A stretch of 64,000 nucleotides of DNA from Mucilaginibacter sp. PAMC 26640 (GTDB taxonomy: Bacteria; Bacteroidota; Bacteroidia; Sphingobacteriales; Sphingobacteriaceae), in assembly GCA_001596135.1 (NCBI GenBank), contig CP014773.1, positions 2,790,001-2,854,000 on the forward strand, given 5' to 3'. This document shows, piece by piece, positions 60,888 to 64,000 of this stretch. The position numbers were made by a program, and so were the translations under genes. The notes under the pieces were generated by a model, which was given only the letters and a program-made list of their open reading frames with translations, had not been told where the DNA came from and searched no databases. Position 1 is the first letter of the stretch. Every line of letters starts with the position of its first letter.

Positions 60888-63137
60888 ATGACTTTTGTAA
60901 AATGCAGATTACTCCTGGTGGTATGGCTATGCAATTGCATTTGCTTTGTTGCCTATGGTCAAAAGCCTGTTATAATTCCAAAACAAGATCCTGTCCTGCC
61001 GCTGAACAGCCAGGGCTTTTATAAAATTGTCCCGCAGGATGTTGCCACCTATCTTAACAATACAGATTCTCCCACAGTTGTAAAAGTTATACCTGAAGCC
61101 GTTGATTGCAGCACATTGGGGAAGCAACAACTACAGATAAAGGCACTTACCAATGGTGGCGAAACCGGTCCGCCACCGCAATTTAACGTTGGTTTCCCCG
61201 GTGCCATTAGCGGGCTCGCTTACGATTTGAAAGGTAATTTATACGTAATTGAACTACGAAGTTATTCCGTGCGGAAAATAACGCCCGAGGGTGACGTAAC
61301 GATCTTAGCCGGTGCGGGAGAAAGGGGAGGAAGTGATGGCCCCGGTGATAAAGCCCGGTTTGGAACTTTATTTGGCATTGTTTGCGATGATGCCGGCAAT
61401 GTGTATGTATCCGATCAGGATAATCATTCTATCAGGAAAATAACACCCGACGGTATGGTATCCACTTTTGCCGGGACTGGCTTCGAGGGGGCGGTTAATG
61501 GCACGGGCAATAAGGCTTCATTTGGTTCGCCCTACGGCTTGGATATTGATGCAGCAGGCAATATTTACGTGGCTGATTTTGGTAATAAAATGATCAGGAA
61601 AATAACGCCAGCCGCAGTGGTAAGTACAATAGCTGCAACAGCTGTTTACACCTATGATGTAGCGGCAGGCCCAGACGGTTATATTTACTGGGGGTCGCAA
61701 AGCGGCTCAACCAGTGATCATTATGTTGCCGGTATTTACAGGATAAAAGAAGGTGGCAGTGTAGAACTATATGCAGGTGCCAGTGAGTATATGCCAATAG
61801 ACGGGCCACGATTGCAAGCCCGTTTTGTTGGTGTGTTTGGGTTGCATTTTGGTGCAGGAGGTAATTTGTTTGCTACCGATTATAACAGCATCCGGCGGAT
61901 AAGCCCTGATGGAGTGGTTAGTACATTTGTGCAATCGATTAAGAATCCTGCATTTCTTGCAGTTGACCTCTGCGGAAATTTAGCAGTAGCCAATGAGGAA
62001 ACAATAACCAGGCTAACCATGGGTGCCCAGACATCCATCATTGCTTCGGGTAATTTCCCAAAACTAACCGGAAAAGTGCAGGCAAGCATCTGCCAGTTTG
62101 CAGAAGCTACCATACCGGTAACTGTTCAAAGTAAGCCAGCCCTGCCAGATATGGCTGATAAAAACGTTTCGGGCTGTGCTGCCCTGGCTGATTATACGTT
62201 GAATTTGTCGGCAACGGATAATTGCCCGGGAACAAGCATAACCTATCGCCAGTCGCCAGCGGCCGGTACCCCGTTTTCCGGTGCGGCCACGTTAGATGTT
62301 ACCATTACGGCTACAGATGCCACCGGTGGTACCGATAGTAAAACGTTTAAGGTTACCAATACCGGCTTAGCTTCCGGCAATCCAACGGTATCTGTCGAAG
62401 CCGCCAATAATCCGATATGTTCCGGCGAGCCAGCAAACTTCCATGCAACCGTTGCGAATGCTGGTTCCGGACTGGTTTATCAATGGCAGGTAAACGGCAT
62501 TAATGCAGGGGCTAACAGTCCTGATTTTGCAAGTATTACGCTGGTAGACGGCGATTGGGTTAATTGTTTAGTTACAACGGCTAACGACTGTGGAGTTCCG
62601 AACGGGGCGGGGGGGGTTACGGTAACCATTAAGCCAAAACCCGTTGTTACTGTTAGCACCACGGAACAGATCGTGGCCGGGAGCAGCGTGGTGCTTAAAC
62701 CAACCGTTACCGGTGATGTTATTTCGTACCTATGGGAACCCGCCACCGGGTTAGATGATGCTGCTTCGCAGTTCCCGGTAGCCTCCCCGGCAACCACAAC
62801 CACCTATAAACTTACCGTATTCTCTGCCGAAGGTTGCAATGAACACGCCGGGGTAACCGTAACTGTTGTAAATGATTTGGTTATCCCCAATACCTTTACA
62901 CCAAATGCAGATGGCGTTAATGATCTGTGGATAATCCAACATCTTAACGCCCTCTCCAACTGTACGGTACAGGTGTATAATCGTCACGGTAATATCGTTT
63001 ACAATTCCATAGGTTATGCCCTCGCCTGGAACGGTACGCTTAACGGGAAGGCCTTGCCGGCGGGAGTTTATTATTACCTTATCGATTTGAAAGATGGAAG
63101 CGGGCCATTAAGCGGTAGCGTTACGATCATCCGTTAA
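60888..63137 (+). CDS. NHL-repeat protein with T9SS type-B sorting domain
   Basis: 749 residues. The signal peptide (about residues 1-24, ending YGQ) is followed by a beta-propeller of NHL repeats with the GNVYVSDQDNHSIRKITPDG pattern (about 95-380). Ig-like/PKD-like domains and a repeat of the DCxCP/ADYTLNLSATDNCPG type follow. The C-terminal gliding motility-associated sorting domain reads IPNTFTPNADGVNDLW through ALPAGVYYYLID. Such proteins are type IX secretion cargo anchored outside the cell. Ligand unknown. It is the one clear T9SS substrate in the window. The start is ATG at 60888. Confidence 0.85.
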   Translation: MTFVKCRLLLVVWLCNCICFVAYGQKPVIIPKQDPVLPLNSQGFYKIVPQDVATYLNNTDSPTVVKVIPEAVDCSTLGKQQLQIKALTNGGETGPPPQFNVGFPGAISGLAYDLKGNLYVIELRSYSVRKITPEGDVTILAGAGERGGSDGPGDKARFGTLFGIVCDDAGNVYVSDQDNHSIRKITPDGMVSTFAGTGFEGAVNGTGNKASFGSPYGLDIDAAGNIYVADFGNKMIRKITPAAVVSTIAATAVYTYDVAAGPDGYIYWGSQSGSTSDHYVAGIYRIKEGGSVELYAGASEYMPIDGPRLQARFVGVFGLHFGAGGNLFATDYNSIRRISPDGVVSTFVQSIKNPAFLAVDLCGNLAVANEETITRLTMGAQTSIIASGNFPKLTGKVQASICQFAEATIPVTVQSKPALPDMADKNVSGCAALADYTLNLSATDNCPGTSITYRQSPAAGTPFSGAATLDVTITATDATGGTDSKTFKVTNTGLASGNPTVSVEAANNPICSGEPANFHATVANAGSGLVYQWQVNGINAGANSPDFASITLVDGDWVNCLVTTANDCGVPNGAGGVTVTIKPKPVVTVSTTEQIVAGSSVVLKPTVTGDVISYLWEPATGLDDAASQFPVASPATTTTYKLTVFSAEGCNEHAGVTVTVVNDLVIPNTFTPNADGVNDLWIIQHLNALSNCTVQVYNRHGNIVYNSIGYALAWNGTLNGKALPAGVYYYLIDLKDGSGPLSGSVTIIR

Positions 63138-63151
63138 TGCGATTATAAAAA

Positions 63152-63177
63152 AAGGATGCAGTTTTGGCCGCATCCTT
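63152..63177 (-). terminator. Hairpin between the NHL protein and the aldo/keto reductase
   Basis: AAGGATGC and GCATCCTT pair around a ten-base loop. The T run is on the minus strand, so it most likely terminates the convergent aldo/keto reductase gene, though it could serve both. Confidence 0.7.
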
Positions 63178-63197
63178 AAATTAGATTCTTAATCGAA

Positions 63198-64000
63198 TTA
63201 TCCTACCGGTGGTGAAATGCCGTCCAATTCATCGATGTCTTCCGCATCCAACACCACGCTGGCTGTTTTCATATTCTCTTCCAGATGCGCAACACTGGAT
63301 GTGCCCGGAATTAATAAAATATTAGATGAGTGGTTCAGCAACCAGCTTAAAGCCACCTGGTGAACTGTAGCACTGTGTTTGTCGGCCACCTTTTGCAGTT
63401 TTGCCTGGCCGGATACGTTACCCGCACTTAATGGATACCAGGGAATAAATGCAATATGCTGCTCCTGGCAATATTCCAGCACACCTTCCCACTTTCGGTT
63501 GTCTACGCTATACATATTCTGTACCGATACCACTTCGAAATAATCCTGCGCTTTTTTGATGTCATCAATACCTACTTCAGATAAGCCAATGTGCCTGATT
63601 TTGCCATCCTGCTGTGCCTGCTTCAAAAATTCAAAGGTCTTTTCTGCCGGAACATTCGGGTCTATGCGGTGCAGTTGATAAAGGTCTATCTGGTCGAGCT
63701 TTAAGCGTTTGAGGCTGCCGTCCAATGCCTCTTTTAAATGGGCGGGACTAGCATCTACGGGCCATTGATCCGGCCCGGTGCGCAGTAATCCACCTTTTGT
63801 GCCAATGATCAGATCTGCCGGGTACGGATACAGAGCTTCGGCTATCAGTTCTTCAGAAATATTAGGGCCATAACTATCAGCCGTATCTATAAAGGTTACG
63901 CCCAATTCCACGGCGCGTTTTAAAACCCGGATAGCTTGATCGTGATCTTTTGGTGGTCCCCAGATGCCTTTACCTGTGATGCGCATGGCTCCGTACCCAA
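63198..64000 (-). CDS. Aldo/keto reductase, N-terminus outside the window
   Basis: The open frame continues past the visible ATG at 63986 to the window edge (GYGAMRIT), so the true start is off the sequence. The TIM-barrel AKR fold has Asp in FIDTADSYG (catalytic Tyr in the same motif), the Lys of IGTKGG, the His of LYQLHRID, and the NADPH-binding LIPGTSS. The substrate is unknown; these are often general-aldehyde reductases. A terminator follows at 63152-63177. Confidence 0.85.
   Translation of the reverse strand, partial: GYGAMRITGKGIWGPPKDHDQAIRVLKRAVELGVTFIDTADSYGPNISEELIAEALYPYPADLIIGTKGGLLRTGPDQWPVDASPAHLKEALDGSLKRLKLDQIDLYQLHRIDPNVPAEKTFEFLKQAQQDGKIRHIGLSEVGIDDIKKAQDYFEVVSVQNMYSVDNRKWEGVLEYCQEQHIAFIPWYPLSAGNVSGQAKLQKVADKHSATVHQVALSWLLNHSSNILLIPGTSSVAHLEENMKTASVVLDAEDIDELDGISPPVG

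Overview
The window is a chromosomal segment of a Bacteroidota bacterium, most likely Sphingobacteriaceae (Mucilaginibacter/Pedobacter-like). The signs are TAnnTTTG-type -7 boxes with few Shine-Dalgarno sequences, a type IX secretion C-terminal sorting domain, a SusC-type plug domain, the DUF4290-murA pair, and intergenic space crowded with palindromic repeats. Almost everything is ordinary housekeeping content. I see no rRNA, tRNA, transposase, prophage or CRISPR array.

Layout. 1-5 kb: end of a head-GIN domain protein, then tig-clpP-clpX and a short-form AMP nucleosidase. 5-11 kb: a 1943-residue secreted alpha-2-macroglobulin-like protein carrying an internal SusC-like carboxypeptidase-regulatory plus TonB-plug module. 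11-21 kb: cystathionine beta-synthase, a GT39-type membrane glycosyltransferase, murA with the fosfomycin-insensitive Asp, DUF4290, a dipeptide epimerase and an M20 dipeptidase, separated by three different repeat arrays (12.66-13.15, 17.29-17.58 and 20.33-20.81 kb). 21-27 kb: YbjQ, an alpha/beta hydrolase, a DUF2520 protein, ferredoxin-iscX, kdsC, maf and an M1 peptidase. 27.2-29.9 kb: a tightly packed four-gene unit holding a degenerate Lgt-family membrane protein, a radical SAM protein resembling the tetraether lipid synthase (Tes/MJ0619) family, and two tiny paralogous membrane proteins. 30-41 kb: Ppx/GppA, a NatAB-type ABC exporter, grpE-dnaJ, ftsE, an acyl-CoA reductase, ferredoxin, an NlpC/P60 peptidase and a WD40 protein.

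41-48.9 kb holds a complete histidine operon, transcribed leftward as hisG-D-C-B-H-A-F-IE. It is preceded by a good promoter and by an unlisted 20-residue leader peptide with six His codons, which implies attenuation control. A CCCCCTGAAGGGGG repeat family is scattered through this operon. One copy is translated as part of the HisD N-terminus, another lies where the HisH N-terminus should be, and hisH is out of frame by one base at a homopolymer there. 49-64 kb: a second membrane glycosyltransferase, a heptose-bisphosphate-type phosphatase, gltBD, a TrmH-type rRNA/tRNA methyltransferase, galK, a YciI protein, an NHL-repeat T9SS cargo protein, and an aldo/keto reductase cut by the window edge.

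The best candidate for an undescribed system is the Lgt-like/Tes-like/small-membrane-protein operon. By context it looks like a lipid-tail modification unit, but its chemistry cannot be read from sequence alone. The his leader peptide, the hisH frame break and the repeat families that supply gene ends (LNQN-stop) are the other leads.
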